This document shows positions 7,708 to 15,555 of a stretch of 27,255 bases of DNA, piece by piece (the stretch's first letter is position 1; each line of letters opens with the position of its first letter). Made by a program: the position numbers and the translations under genes. This stretch comes from CAIYRG01 sp035632215 (lineage in GTDB: Bacteria > Pseudomonadota > Alphaproteobacteria > Micropepsales > Micropepsaceae), in the NCBI GenBank assembly GCA_035632215.1, contig DASQHF010000225.1, positions 1-27,255 on the forward strand, read 5' to 3'. The notes beneath the pieces were generated by a model. It made no database searches. It saw nothing but the letters and a program-made list of their open reading frames with translations, and was not told the DNA's origin.

Positions 7708-9159
7708 TTAATCGACATGGGCGCGAATGCGAGTCAATGCTTCTTCGCGACCAAGAACGGTCAAAACGTCGAACAGAGGCGGCGATGCGGCGGAGCCCGT
7801 GAGCACGACTCTTAAGGGCTGGGCGACGTCGCCGAGCTTCACACCCTCACGCTCGGCAAAGGCGCGTACGCTCTCCTCGAGCGAGGACGCATTCCAGGCG
7901 CTGTTGCTCAGATGCGCCGCGATCCGCCCCAGCCGGGATCGGGCTTCTGTCGTCAGGAGTGCCAGCCCGGCGGAATCCGGCGTCCGCGGTCCTTCGGAGA
8001 AGAGGAATTGCGCTTTCTCGGCTACCTCGATCAAGGTCTTCCCGCGGGATTTCAGCACCGGCATTGCGGTGCGGATCCGAAAACGGGCGGATTCGTTTAG
8101 CCGCTGCTCAGGATGCCGGCGATCGATGAAGGCCACGAGTTCGGCCGTGAGGGCCGCATCGTCCATTTCGCGGATGTAATTTCCATTCAAGCTATCCAGC
8201 TTTTTTGTATCGAAGCGTGCCGGCGAGCGGCCGATACCCTCGAGGTTGAACCACTGGATCGCCATGTTGGTCGGGATGATCTCGTCGTCGCCATGGCTCC
8301 AGCCTAGTCGCAACAGGTAGTTGCGCATGGCTTCGGGGAGGTAACCCATGTCGCGATAGGCTTCGACGGCGAGCGCGCCGTGCCGCTTGGAAAGCTTTGC
8401 GCCGTCGGCGCCGTGGATGAGCGGCACATGCCCATACACCGGCACCGGCCACCCCATGGCCTCGATGATCTGCATCTGGCGCGGTGTGTTGTTGAGATGA
8501 TCGGCGCCGCGTACGACATGGGTAACGCCCATGTCGTGGTCATCGACAACGACGGCCAGCATGTAGGTCGGCGTGCCGTCGCTCCTTAAGAGCACCATGT
8601 CGTCAAGCTGCTCGTTCGACCATTTGACTGTACCCTGGACGACGTCGTGGACCATGGTTTCGCCCGTCTGCGGGGCTTTCAGTCTGACGACGGAGGGGTG
8701 CGCAGCTTCCGCAGGGGTAGGTTGCCGGTCGCGCCAGCGGCCGTCATACCGCACCGACAGGCCTTTGGCGCGCTGCTCCGCGCGCATCGCCTCGAGCTCT
8801 TCTGCCATGGCGTAGCAACGATAGGCGCGCCCTTGGGATAAGAGCTGTTCGGCGATCTCGCGGTGGCGGGCGGCACGCTGGAACTGGAAGACCGGTCCCC
8901 CATCCCAATCGAGGCCCATCCAAGTGAGCCCGTTGAAGATTGCGGCCACCGCTTCCGGCGTCGAGCGCTCGCGATCGGTGTCTTCGATACGAAGCCGGAA
9001 GACGCCCCCGGTATGGCGTGCATAGAGCCAATTAAACAGCGCGGTCCGGGCGCCGCCGATATGGAGATACCCCGTTGGCGAGGGCGCGAAACGCAATACC
9101 GGCCTGATGTCCTTGGTTGTGCCCAATTCCGTCATCGTAAGAACAAGTTCTTCCCGCAT
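7708..9159 (-). CDS. gltX: Glutamyl-tRNA synthetase
   Basis: Class I aminoacyl-tRNA synthetase that charges tRNA(Glu), and possibly tRNA(Gln) for later transamidation, as in many Alphaproteobacteria. The protein is 483 aa from the ATG at 9159. RFAPSPTGYLHIGG (23-36) holds the HIGH-type motif and KLSKR (255-259) the KMSKS-type motif. The C-terminal anticodon-binding helical domain is present. The start is uncertain: the ATG at 9135 (475 aa, MTELG) is equally possible and neither has a clear Shine-Dalgarno. The gene diverges from comEC with only 24 bases between starts, so promoters probably overlap the coding ends. Alphaproteobacteria often have two GluRS paralogs; I cannot tell which this is. 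Confidence 0.95.
   Translation of the reverse strand: MREELVLTMTELGTTKDIRPVLRFAPSPTGYLHIGGARTALFNWLYARHTGGVFRLRIEDTDRERSTPEAVAAIFNGLTWMGLDWDGGPVFQFQRAARHREIAEQLLSQGRAYRCYAMAEELEAMRAEQRAKGLSVRYDGRWRDRQPTPAEAAHPSVVRLKAPQTGETMVHDVVQGTVKWSNEQLDDMVLLRSDGTPTYMLAVVVDDHDMGVTHVVRGADHLNNTPRQMQIIEAMGWPVPVYGHVPLIHGADGAKLSKRHGALAVEAYRDMGYLPEAMRNYLLRLGWSHGDDEIIPTNMAIQWFNLEGIGRSPARFDTKKLDSLNGNYIREMDDAALTAELVAFIDRRHPEQRLNESARFRIRTAMPVLKSRGKTLIEVAEKAQFLFSEGPRTPDSAGLALLTTEARSRLGRIAAHLSNSAWNASSLEESVRAFAEREGVKLGDVAQPLRVVLTGSAASPPLFDVLTVLGREEALTRIRAHVD
9139..9152. repeat. 14-base inverted repeat at the gltX 5' end
   Basis: AAGAAC-AA-GTTCTT is a perfect 6-bp inverted repeat with a 2-base centre, located between the two candidate gltX starts and close to the divergent comEC start. 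It could be an operator if gltX begins at 9135. It may equally be coincidental coding sequence. Confidence 0.3.
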
Positions 9160-9183
9160 TGAGGTCTAGCAAAAGGGGAGACC

Positions 9184-11418
9184 GTGCGGATAGGGCTTCT
9201 ATCGCGCCTCCGCGGCTTCGGCTTGAAGCTTGAGGCTGTGGCAGCGGGCGAGGCTCCACGTCCGGAGACGGGGGATCAGCCGCGCCTCTTTACGCCTGCC
9301 CGATCTTTCAGGCGGTACGTCGCGCATGAGCTCACAGCGGAGGAAGACCGCTGGTTTCCCTGGTGCGTCGTCGCCTTCGGCGCCGGCATCCTTCTCTACT
9401 TCGATATGGGATGGGAGCCCGCGCGCAGCTTAGCGCTTGCCGCGGTCGTGGTCGGGTTGATTTGCGGTTTCGGCGCGACGAGGAGTCCCGACACCGTGCT
9501 GCGTTTCGTCTGCGCCCTCATGGCGGCCGGAACGTTCGGATTTGCCGCAGCGAAATTGCGGACCGAACGGGTAGACGCGCCGGCGGTTACGAAGGATATC
9601 GGACCCATTTCGATCGCCGGGCGCGTCGAGGACGTGAGTATTCTTGCCCCAACCAAGGCGCGATTGGTGCTCAAGTTGACGCGTTTCGGGCGTGAGAGCG
9701 CGAACATCCCGGACCGCGTGCGGCTCACTTTGGTTGGGACCAAGTCCGTCGAAACAGCAGTACCTGGTGCTCTTGTCTCGGCATACGCCGTGATACGGCC
9801 GCCGCCGGAGCCAGCCTTGCCGCATGGGTATGATTTCGCGCGTTGGGCCTATTTCCAGGGTATCGGTGGCGTCGGATTTACGTACGGCGCCCCCAAGATC
9901 ACGGAGCCGCCGAGTCCCCCCAGCTTGATCGACCGCTTCAACGCGAGCGTCGAGAAGCTGCGGCTATCCATGACGGCGCGCATCGAGCGCGCCATTCCAG
10001 GCCCGGACGGCGAGATCGCGGCAGCGCTGATCACGGGAGAACGGGGCGGAATCACCGAGAACGACAACAATGCTTATCGCGACTCAGGCCTTGCGCATGT
10101 GCTCTCCATCTCGGGCGTGCATTTGGCGCTTGCGGGCCTCGGGATCTTCTGGACGCTGCGCGCACTCCTTGCTCTCTGGCCGCGACTTGCCCTGACGCAA
10201 CCAATCAAGAAATGGGCTGCGATCGCGGCTTTCTTGAGTTCGACATTCTATCTCGTCATCAGCGGAGGCGGCTCACCCGCGGTGCGCTCCTACATCATGC
10301 TGTCGGCCATGCTCTTGGGCGTGGTCGCGGACCGTCCGGCGCTCTCGATGCGCGCCGTCGCGATCGCGGCGCTTGCGATCCTCGCCTACGAGCCAGAGGA
10401 TATCGTCAATCCGAGCTTTCAGATGTCGTTTGCGGCGGTCGTCGGGCTGATCGCCCTCGCCGAATGGATCTCGAGCCGCCGGCATAAGGACGCCGGTGCC
10501 TTCGGTCGCGGCTGGCGTCTCTTCCGCCACATCCGCCACTACATCCTGATGATGCTGGCGACCAGTATCGTTGCGACGCTCGCGACCGCACCATTCGCTA
10601 TCTACCATTTCGACCGTGCCGCGCTCTATTCGCTGCTTGCCAATCTCTTGGCGGAGCCCGTGGTTGCCTTCGTGATCATGCCCGCCGCGGCAATTGCCGT
10701 CGTTGCCATGCCCCTCGGACTTGAGGCCGAGCCGCTCAAACTCATGGGATGGGGCGTGCATATGATGACGCGTATCGCCCATTGGGTCGCGTCTTTGCCG
10801 GGGGCGGCGGATTTCGCAAGGGCATGGCCTGCCTCGGCCCTTATCGTCATCGTTTTCGGAGCGCTGTGGATCGCGCTGTGGCGGCCAAGGTGGCGATGGC
10901 TAGGATTGATGCCGATCGCCAGCGGATTCGTCCTCATCCTGGCGAGCGTACCGGCCGACGTCTTCATCGAGAGAGACGCAAAGGCCATGGCCGTCAGAGG
11001 AGGGGACGGGAAGCTCCTGATCCTTGGTCCGCATCCCGACGAATACACGGCCTCGCAGTGGCTTCAGCGCGACGGAGATAAGCGCAAAGTCGCAGAAGCT
11101 CGTCTCGGCGCCCGCTGCGACGCAACGGGCTGCGTGGCCACCGCCAAGAACGGGCGAGTCGTGGCACTATCCTTGAAGCCGGAAGCGGTGATCGAGGATT
11201 GCGCGAAGGCCAACATTCTCGTCGCCGCTGTCGTGGTGCGTCGCTGTGACGGGCCAGGGCTCGTACTCAATCGCTTTGATATCTTGCGGATCGGCGCCAC
11301 TGCACTGACCCTCGACAAGGACGAGATCAAAATTGAGACGGTGACCGCGGAACGCGGAGAGCGGCCATGGACGAAACACGGCAAAGACTACCGCACAGGT
11401 CGGGGAAGACGCCCTTGA
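9184..11418 (+). CDS. comEC: ComEC/Rec2-family DNA uptake channel protein
   Basis: Polytopic inner-membrane protein of the family that moves single-stranded DNA into the cytoplasm during transformation; 744 aa. Residues of about 60-135 are hydrophobic helices followed by a DUF4131-type soluble beta region (about 145-245). The Competence domain begins near 280, with the signature GLAHVLSISGVHLAL at 312-326, followed by many membrane spans to about 600. The soluble tail (about 605-744) has four cysteines (ARCDATGC, DCAKA, RRCDG) and lacks an HxHxDH motif, so there is no metallo-beta-lactamase nuclease domain. The start is GTG with GGGGAG 3 bases upstream, which is rather close. No other competence genes are in the window, so actual transformability is not implied. 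Confidence 0.92.
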   Translation: MRIGLLSRLRGFGLKLEAVAAGEAPRPETGDQPRLFTPARSFRRYVAHELTAEEDRWFPWCVVAFGAGILLYFDMGWEPARSLALAAVVVGLICGFGATRSPDTVLRFVCALMAAGTFGFAAAKLRTERVDAPAVTKDIGPISIAGRVEDVSILAPTKARLVLKLTRFGRESANIPDRVRLTLVGTKSVETAVPGALVSAYAVIRPPPEPALPHGYDFARWAYFQGIGGVGFTYGAPKITEPPSPPSLIDRFNASVEKLRLSMTARIERAIPGPDGEIAAALITGERGGITENDNNAYRDSGLAHVLSISGVHLALAGLGIFWTLRALLALWPRLALTQPIKKWAAIAAFLSSTFYLVISGGGSPAVRSYIMLSAMLLGVVADRPALSMRAVAIAALAILAYEPEDIVNPSFQMSFAAVVGLIALAEWISSRRHKDAGAFGRGWRLFRHIRHYILMMLATSIVATLATAPFAIYHFDRAALYSLLANLLAEPVVAFVIMPAAAIAVVAMPLGLEAEPLKLMGWGVHMMTRIAHWVASLPGAADFARAWPASALIVIVFGALWIALWRPRWRWLGLMPIASGFVLILASVPADVFIERDAKAMAVRGGDGKLLILGPHPDEYTASQWLQRDGDKRKVAEARLGARCDATGCVATAKNGRVVALSLKPEAVIEDCAKANILVAAVVVRRCDGPGLVLNRFDILRIGATALTLDKDEIKIETVTAERGERPWTKHGKDYRTGRGRRP

Positions 11419-11484
11419 ATGTTCGCATGACGCCAGCAGGCGAGAAGCGCTCGGAGCAGCAATGCCAGAGTCCCGCCCGGCGTT

Positions 11485-12261
11485 TCAATAACGGCGGATG
11501 AGACCCACCAAGGTACCCTGGATACGCACGCGATCCGCGCCATAGAGTCGTGTCTCGTAAGCCGGATTGGCGGCCTCAAGCGCGATCGAGTCGCCTCGCC
11601 GGCGTAGGCGTTTCAATGTCGCCTCGTTCTCGTCCACCAATGCCACCACGATGTCGCCGGTGTTCGCGCTGTCCACCTTGCGGATGATGACGGTGTCGCC
11701 GTCGAGAATACCCGCGTTTATCATCGAATCGCCGGTGACCTCCAAAGCGAAATGTTCGCCACCGGAAAGGAGCGTTCCCGGAACGGGAATCTCGGCCGAG
11801 CGATTCTGCAAGGCCTCGATCGGGGTGCCCGCGGCAATGCGCCCTAGGATCGGCACGTTCATGACATTTTCGCTGTCATGCCCGCCGCGTCGGAGATAAC
11901 CTGCGGCTTGGCGCGAGTCCGCGGGTATTCGTCCTTCCATGCGATGGTCCCGGTTTTCCCCCCGAGGACCTCGGGCGTTTGGCTCCAGCCTCGATAGGCG
12001 TTGCGCCTGCGTCCGCGTCGCTGCGGGACGTACGCCCTCCGCCGAGTTCTCGGGCAGCCGGATGATCTCGAGCGCGCGCGCCCGCTTCTCCAGACGACGG
12101 ATGTAGCCGCGCTCCTCGAGCGCCGTGATGAGACGATGGATGCCCGATTTCGAGCGCAGGTCGAGCGCGTCCTTCATCTCGTCGAAGGAGGGCGGCACGC
12201 CGGTTTCGCGCACCCGCTGGTGAATGAACATCAGAAGCTCGTATTGCTTCTTGGTCAGCAT
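11485..12261 (-). CDS. lexA: SOS repressor LexA
   Basis: Represses DNA-damage-response genes and self-cleaves when stimulated by RecA-ssDNA. The protein is 258 aa. Residues 1-70 are the winged helix DNA-binding domain (MLTKKQYELL; PPSFDEMKDAL; SKSGIHRLI). The S24 peptidase domain starts near 136. The scissile bond is Ala144-Gly145 (GRIAAGTP), and the catalytic Ser179 (GDSM) and Lys216 (EATLKRL) are present. The linker (about 76-135) is long, rich in Arg and Gly, and makes the protein longer than the roughly 230-240 aa I would expect for this class. AGGGGG is placed 5 bases before the ATG. Expression should be autoregulated: an SOS box overlaps its promoter. It converges on comEC with a 66-base gap. 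Confidence 0.96.
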   Translation of the reverse strand: MLTKKQYELLMFIHQRVRETGVPPSFDEMKDALDLRSKSGIHRLITALEERGYIRRLEKRARALEIIRLPENSAEGVRPAATRTQAQRLSRLEPNARGPRGENRDHRMEGRIPADSRQAAGYLRRGGHDSENVMNVPILGRIAAGTPIEALQNRSAEIPVPGTLLSGGEHFALEVTGDSMINAGILDGDTVIIRKVDSANTGDIVVALVDENEATLKRLRRRGDSIALEAANPAYETRLYGADRVRIQGTLVGLIRRY

Positions 12262-12282
12262 GAGACCCCCTTGGAATTAAGC

Positions 12283-12297
12283 GAACAAATCCGAAAC
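12283..12297. promoter_or_regulatory. Possible second, imperfect LexA box
   Basis: GAAC-N7-AAAC on the plus strand differs at one base from the direct repeat GAAC-N7-GAAC. It lies between the predicted lexA transcription start and the ATG, 8 bases from the perfect box. Two adjacent sites would allow cooperative autorepression. This is inferred by eye. Confidence 0.4.
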
Positions 12298-12304
12298 ACG
12301 AATC

Positions 12305-12319
12305 GTTCTACTTTGGTTC
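12305..12319. promoter_or_regulatory. LexA operator (alphaproteobacterial SOS box)
   Basis: GTTC-TACTTTG-GTTC is a perfect match to the direct repeat GTTC-N7-GTTC known as the alphaproteobacterial LexA site. It lies 44 bases upstream of the lexA ATG and exactly covers the predicted -10 and part of the spacer of the lexA promoter. It also lies about 125 bases before the divergent gene at 12444, so it might influence that gene too. Confidence 0.88.
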
Positions 12320-12333
12320 TCTCCCCACGTCAA
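12305..12333 (-). promoter_or_regulatory. lexA sigma70-type promoter
   Basis: On the minus strand TTGACG (12333-12328, 5 of 6 to consensus) is followed after a 17-base spacer by TAGAAC (12310-12305, 4 of 6). The -10 lies within the LexA operator, which fits direct autorepression. The untranslated leader would be about 35-40 bases. Confidence 0.65.
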
Positions 12334-12405
12334 CGGCTGCGCGCAAGCCGTGGGCGCGACAGTAAATCGATGGCTAGAGGGATATGGTCCGAACGCTCCG
12401 CTGAA

Positions 12406-12428
12406 AGGGGTATAATTCGAAATCCCCT
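12406..12428 (+). promoter_or_regulatory. Candidate promoter -10 with flanking inverted repeat
   Basis: A perfect TATAAT (12411-12416) lies 33 bases before the ATG of the gene at 12444. No good -35 is found at 16-18 bases spacing, so an activator or weak basal activity is possible. The -10 is bracketed by AGGGG (12406-12410) and CCCCT (12424-12428), a 5-bp inverted repeat that could be an operator or coincidence. Confidence 0.45.
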
Positions 12429-12443
12429 GGAGGAGATGCAGGG

Positions 12444-13262
12444 ATGCACGGTTGGCTCAAAGGCGCGATGTTCGTGGCTGCCGCGGCTGCCTTGATCGTT
12501 GCTTTCCTGCTGGGCTCGTTATCGAGCACAAGCCAGACCACAGCCTATCACGCGCCGCGTACGGCCGACGGCAAACCCGACCTGAACGGGATTTGGCAGG
12601 CGGTCAACACTGCCAACTGGGATATCCAGGATCATCCGGCGCGGATGGGACCGGTTGTCGAACTCGGTGCCGCGTTCAGCGTTCCCGCGGGGGAGGGTGT
12701 CGTCGTAGGGAACGAGATTCCCTATCTGCCGGAGGCCGCGGCGAAAAAGAAAGAGAACGCCGAGAAGTGGTTGAGTTCCGATCCGGAAGTCAAATGCTAT
12801 CTGCCGGGCGTGCCGCGCGCCACGTACATGCCTTATCCGTTCCAGATTTTCCAAACGCGCGACACGATCCTCATCGCATACGAGTTCGCCGGCGCGACGC
12901 GGACCATCTACATGAACAGCGACAAGAAGAGCCCGAGCGATACCTGGATGGGATGGTCGGTTGGCCATTGGGATGGGGACACGCTCGTCGTCGATGTCAC
13001 GAGCTTCAACGACCAGACCTGGTTCGATCGGGCCGGCAACTTCCACAGCGACTCGCTCCACGTCGTCGAGCGCTACACGCCCATCAGCCACGACGCGCTC
13101 GATTACGAAGTGACGATCGAGGATCCGAAAGTGTTTTCTCGCCCCTGGAAGATGCGGATGCCGCTTCATCGCCGGCTCGAAAAGAACGCCCAGGTTCTGG
13201 AATACCAGTGCGTCGAGTTCGTGGAGCCGCTTCTTTACGGCGATCTGCGCAAAAAACCGTAG
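12444..13262 (+). CDS. Secreted/anchored protein of an uncharacterised PDLxGxW family (272 aa)
   Basis: Function unknown. One hydrophobic N-terminal segment (about residues 6-26) is a signal anchor or signal peptide, so the rest should be periplasmic. Motifs shared with the next gene are PRTADGKPDLNGIW (38-51), GHWDGDTLVVDVTSF (174-188), VVERYT (207-212), DYEVTIEDP (220-228), SRPWK (232-236), and two cysteines, Cys118 in KCYLPGVP and Cys256 in YQCVE, that could form a disulfide. I recall similar hypothetical proteins in Acidobacteria and soil Proteobacteria, but no named domain or activity. The Shine-Dalgarno TGGAGGAG (12428-12435) is 8 bases before the ATG. It is transcribed divergently from lexA, and the next paralog starts 15 bases after its stop. 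Confidence 0.8.
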   Translation: MHGWLKGAMFVAAAAALIVAFLLGSLSSTSQTTAYHAPRTADGKPDLNGIWQAVNTANWDIQDHPARMGPVVELGAAFSVPAGEGVVVGNEIPYLPEAAAKKKENAEKWLSSDPEVKCYLPGVPRATYMPYPFQIFQTRDTILIAYEFAGATRTIYMNSDKKSPSDTWMGWSVGHWDGDTLVVDVTSFNDQTWFDRAGNFHSDSLHVVERYTPISHDALDYEVTIEDPKVFSRPWKMRMPLHRRLEKNAQVLEYQCVEFVEPLLYGDLRKKP

Positions 13263-13277
13263 AAACAGGAGGCCGAC

Positions 13278-14321
13278 ATGAGAGATGGGATCGTCGTTTC
13301 GGTGGCTGGCGCTGCCCTCGTGATCGCGGCAGTTTTCCTCATGCCGGTTGGCGCGGCGGAGCAAGCGCAGTCCAAAGCGAAACCAACGTCGGCTCCGGAC
13401 AATTGGACTCTTCCGCGAACGGCGGATGGTCAACCCGACCTCCAGGGCGTGTGGGATTATCGCACGATCACGCCGCTGGAGCGGCCGGCGGAGCTCGGAA
13501 CCAAGGAATTCTTCACTGCCGATGAAGCGAAAAAGTTCGAGAGCGATGAGAACCAGCGCCAAAATCGCGATCTGATCGACCCGGAGGTTGGTGGTTTGAA
13601 CTATCCCCCGGGCGGCGTCATCCCATACAACGAATTCTGGTACGACCGAGGCGACAAGCTCGGGTCCCAGCGAACCTCATTGATCGTCGATCCTCCCGAT
13701 GGGCGTCTACCGCCTTGGACACCCGAGGGGCAGAAATTCGCTGATCTCCGTGCGGTCTCCGCGAGAGATGACCAGCTTGGACACCCGCACGCCAATTCAT
13801 GGGAGGATAGGCCGCTTCAGGAGCGCTGCCTTGTGGGCTTGAACGCCGGACCGCCCATGACGCCTGGCGCCTACAACAACAATTTCCAGCTGGTTCAGAC
13901 GCCGGGATATGTCGTCATCTTGAACGAAATGGTTCACAGCGCGCGCATCGTTCCGATGGATGGGCGGCCGCATGGGAGCATTCGCCAGTGGAAGGGAGAC
14001 TCCCGCGGGCATTGGGAGGGGAATACGCTTGTTGTCGACACGACGAACTTCAAGCGCGAGACCAATGTCGCGGGCACGAGCGCCAATACGCACCTCGTGG
14101 AACGTTTCACGCGTACCGGCCCCGACACGCTTCTTTACGAATTCACGGTCGACGATCCCGTGATGTGGACGAGACCCTGGAAGGCCGTGGTTCCCACGCT
14201 GAAAAGCGAGGAGCCTATCTACGAGTACGCCTGCCACGAGGGAAATTACGCGATGAGGAGCATTCTCGCGGGAGCGCGCGCCTCGGAGAAGGCGGAAGCC
14301 GGCAAGAAGGGATTGAAATAA
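13278..14321 (+). CDS. Secreted protein of the same PDLxGxW family (347 aa)
   Basis: Function unknown; paralog of the preceding gene and probably in its operon (15-base gap, strong Shine-Dalgarno AGGAGG at 13267-13272). Residues 1-27 form a signal peptide (hydrophobic core, cleavage near VGAA). Shared motifs are PRTADGQPDLQGVW (46-59), GHWEGNTLVVDTTNF (244-258), HLVERFTR (272-279), YEFTVDDP (287-294), TRPWK (298-302), and the two cysteines Cys184 (ERCLVG) and Cys319 (YACHEG). Compared with its neighbour it has about 70 extra residues in the middle (about 70-180), rich in Pro, Asp and Tyr. No catalytic motif is recognisable. Candidate roles such as carbohydrate or aromatic-compound binding would be guesses. 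Confidence 0.8.
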   Translation: MRDGIVVSVAGAALVIAAVFLMPVGAAEQAQSKAKPTSAPDNWTLPRTADGQPDLQGVWDYRTITPLERPAELGTKEFFTADEAKKFESDENQRQNRDLIDPEVGGLNYPPGGVIPYNEFWYDRGDKLGSQRTSLIVDPPDGRLPPWTPEGQKFADLRAVSARDDQLGHPHANSWEDRPLQERCLVGLNAGPPMTPGAYNNNFQLVQTPGYVVILNEMVHSARIVPMDGRPHGSIRQWKGDSRGHWEGNTLVVDTTNFKRETNVAGTSANTHLVERFTRTGPDTLLYEFTVDDPVMWTRPWKAVVPTLKSEEPIYEYACHEGNYAMRSILAGARASEKAEAGKKGLK

Positions 14322-14324
14322 GCG

Positions 14325-14357
14325 CTCGGCGCCTGCGAATTTCGCCTGTGGCGCGAC
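14325..14357. terminator. Possible stem-loop between convergent genes
   Basis: The 40-base gap between two convergent genes holds GCGAA-T-TTCGC (14335-14345), flanked by partly complementary GGCGCC and GGCGCG segments. It could act as a bidirectional terminator, but it lacks T-runs. Weak call. Confidence 0.2.
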
Positions 14358-14361
14358 TTGA

Positions 14362-15555
14362 CTAGAAGCGTTCGAGCAGCAAGACGTCGACGACATCGCC
14401 GGCATTCGCCGCTGGCGCGTCGATGTGACGAATGATCAGCGCGTCCGCCGCGGCGAAGATTTTTTGCATCGAGGAATCCTGAAGCGCGAATGGTTCGGCG
14501 CTGAGCACGCCGTCGCGATTGGAAAGCTTCGCTCGGATGTAGTCCTGACGCTTTCCGTTCGCTTTCAACGGAGAGATGAGGCGGGCTTTCGCCAATGGCG
14601 CCCGATAGGGAGTGCCCTGCATCGCATTCAAGGCAGGCGCCAAGAACAGGATCGCGCAAACCATGGCCGAAACTGGATTGCCCGGAAGCCCGATGAGCGG
14701 GGTCTTGTGCAGGCGGCCGAAGATGAGCGGCTTGCCCGGGCGCATCGCGATCTTCCAGAAGTCGAGTACGAAGCCATGCGGGGCAAGCGCGCTCTGAACG
14801 AGATCGTGTTCGCCCACCGAAGCTCCACCTAATGTCACGATGAGGTCGGCACCCTCGGTCGCTTCGGGCAATCGCGCGAACGCTTCAGGCTTATCTGGAA
14901 GAATGCCGAGATCGAGCGCTTCGCCGCCCCAACTTCGAACAAGCGCCGCGAGGGCGTATATCGACGAAGCGACAATTCCGCCGGTCTTGCGTGCCGCGCC
15001 CGGGCGCGAGAGCTCATCGCCTGTCGCGATCAACGCAACCCGCGGTCTTCGGATAACCTCGACGTCAGCGAAATCCGTTGCCGCAAGGAGCGCCAGATCG
15101 CGGGCCGTCAGACGGCGTCCGCGCGGCAGGAGCTCCTCGCCAACGCGGAAGTCCAGGCCCTTTCGGCGCACGTTCTCACCGGCTCTCGGCGCTTCGCGGA
15201 TGACTACTCCGCCCGCGACGACTTGCGTGTCCTCCTGAATGACCACCGCGTCGGCCCCGTCGGGCACCACACCTCCGGTGAAGATGCGCACCGCTTGGTC
15301 CTTTTCGACCTGACCCGCGAACGGCCGTCCTGCGGGGGCTTCGCCGATCACAGAAAGCGTCGCGCCCAAAACCGCGTCCCCCGCGCGGACTGCATATCCG
15401 TCCATCACCGACATCGGCGCAGGCGGATGATCAAGCCGGGCGGAGACGTTTGCCGCCAGCACGCGGCCGGCGGCGTGCTCGAGAGCAACGCGTTCGGATG
15501 GAAGAGGAACAAATGCTCGCGTGATCCGTTCGACGGCCTCCTCGACGGAGATCAT
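14362..15555 (-). CDS. moeA: Molybdopterin molybdenumtransferase MoeA
   Basis: Inserts molybdenum into molybdopterin (adenylylated intermediate) to finish the molybdenum cofactor, in the cytoplasm. The protein is 397 aa from the ATG at 15555, which overlaps the moaC stop (ATGA); an upstream in-frame start would only add moaC antiframe sequence. Motifs are MSVMDGYA (48-55), FTGGVVPDGADAVVIQED (92-109), the MoCF-binding region LGGASVGEHD (242-251, Ala where Val is common), MRPGKP (271-276) and GLPGNPVSA (289-297). It is last in the trpG-trpD-trpC-moaC-moeA chain. No molybdenum transporter, moaA, moaD, moaE or mogA is in the window. Confidence 0.95.
   Translation of the reverse strand: MISVEEAVERITRAFVPLPSERVALEHAAGRVLAANVSARLDHPPAPMSVMDGYAVRAGDAVLGATLSVIGEAPAGRPFAGQVEKDQAVRIFTGGVVPDGADAVVIQEDTQVVAGGVVIREAPRAGENVRRKGLDFRVGEELLPRGRRLTARDLALLAATDFADVEVIRRPRVALIATGDELSRPGAARKTGGIVASSIYALAALVRSWGGEALDLGILPDKPEAFARLPEATEGADLIVTLGGASVGEHDLVQSALAPHGFVLDFWKIAMRPGKPLIFGRLHKTPLIGLPGNPVSAMVCAILFLAPALNAMQGTPYRAPLAKARLISPLKANGKRQDYIRAKLSNRDGVLSAEPFALQDSSMQKIFAAADALIIRHIDAPAANAGDVVDVLLLERF

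Noticed and set aside
12452..13525. 357-codon plus-strand frame overlapping both PDLxGxW genes
   Set aside because: An Arg-rich out-of-phase frame. The genuine frames have Shine-Dalgarno sequences, signal peptides and motifs shared with each other.
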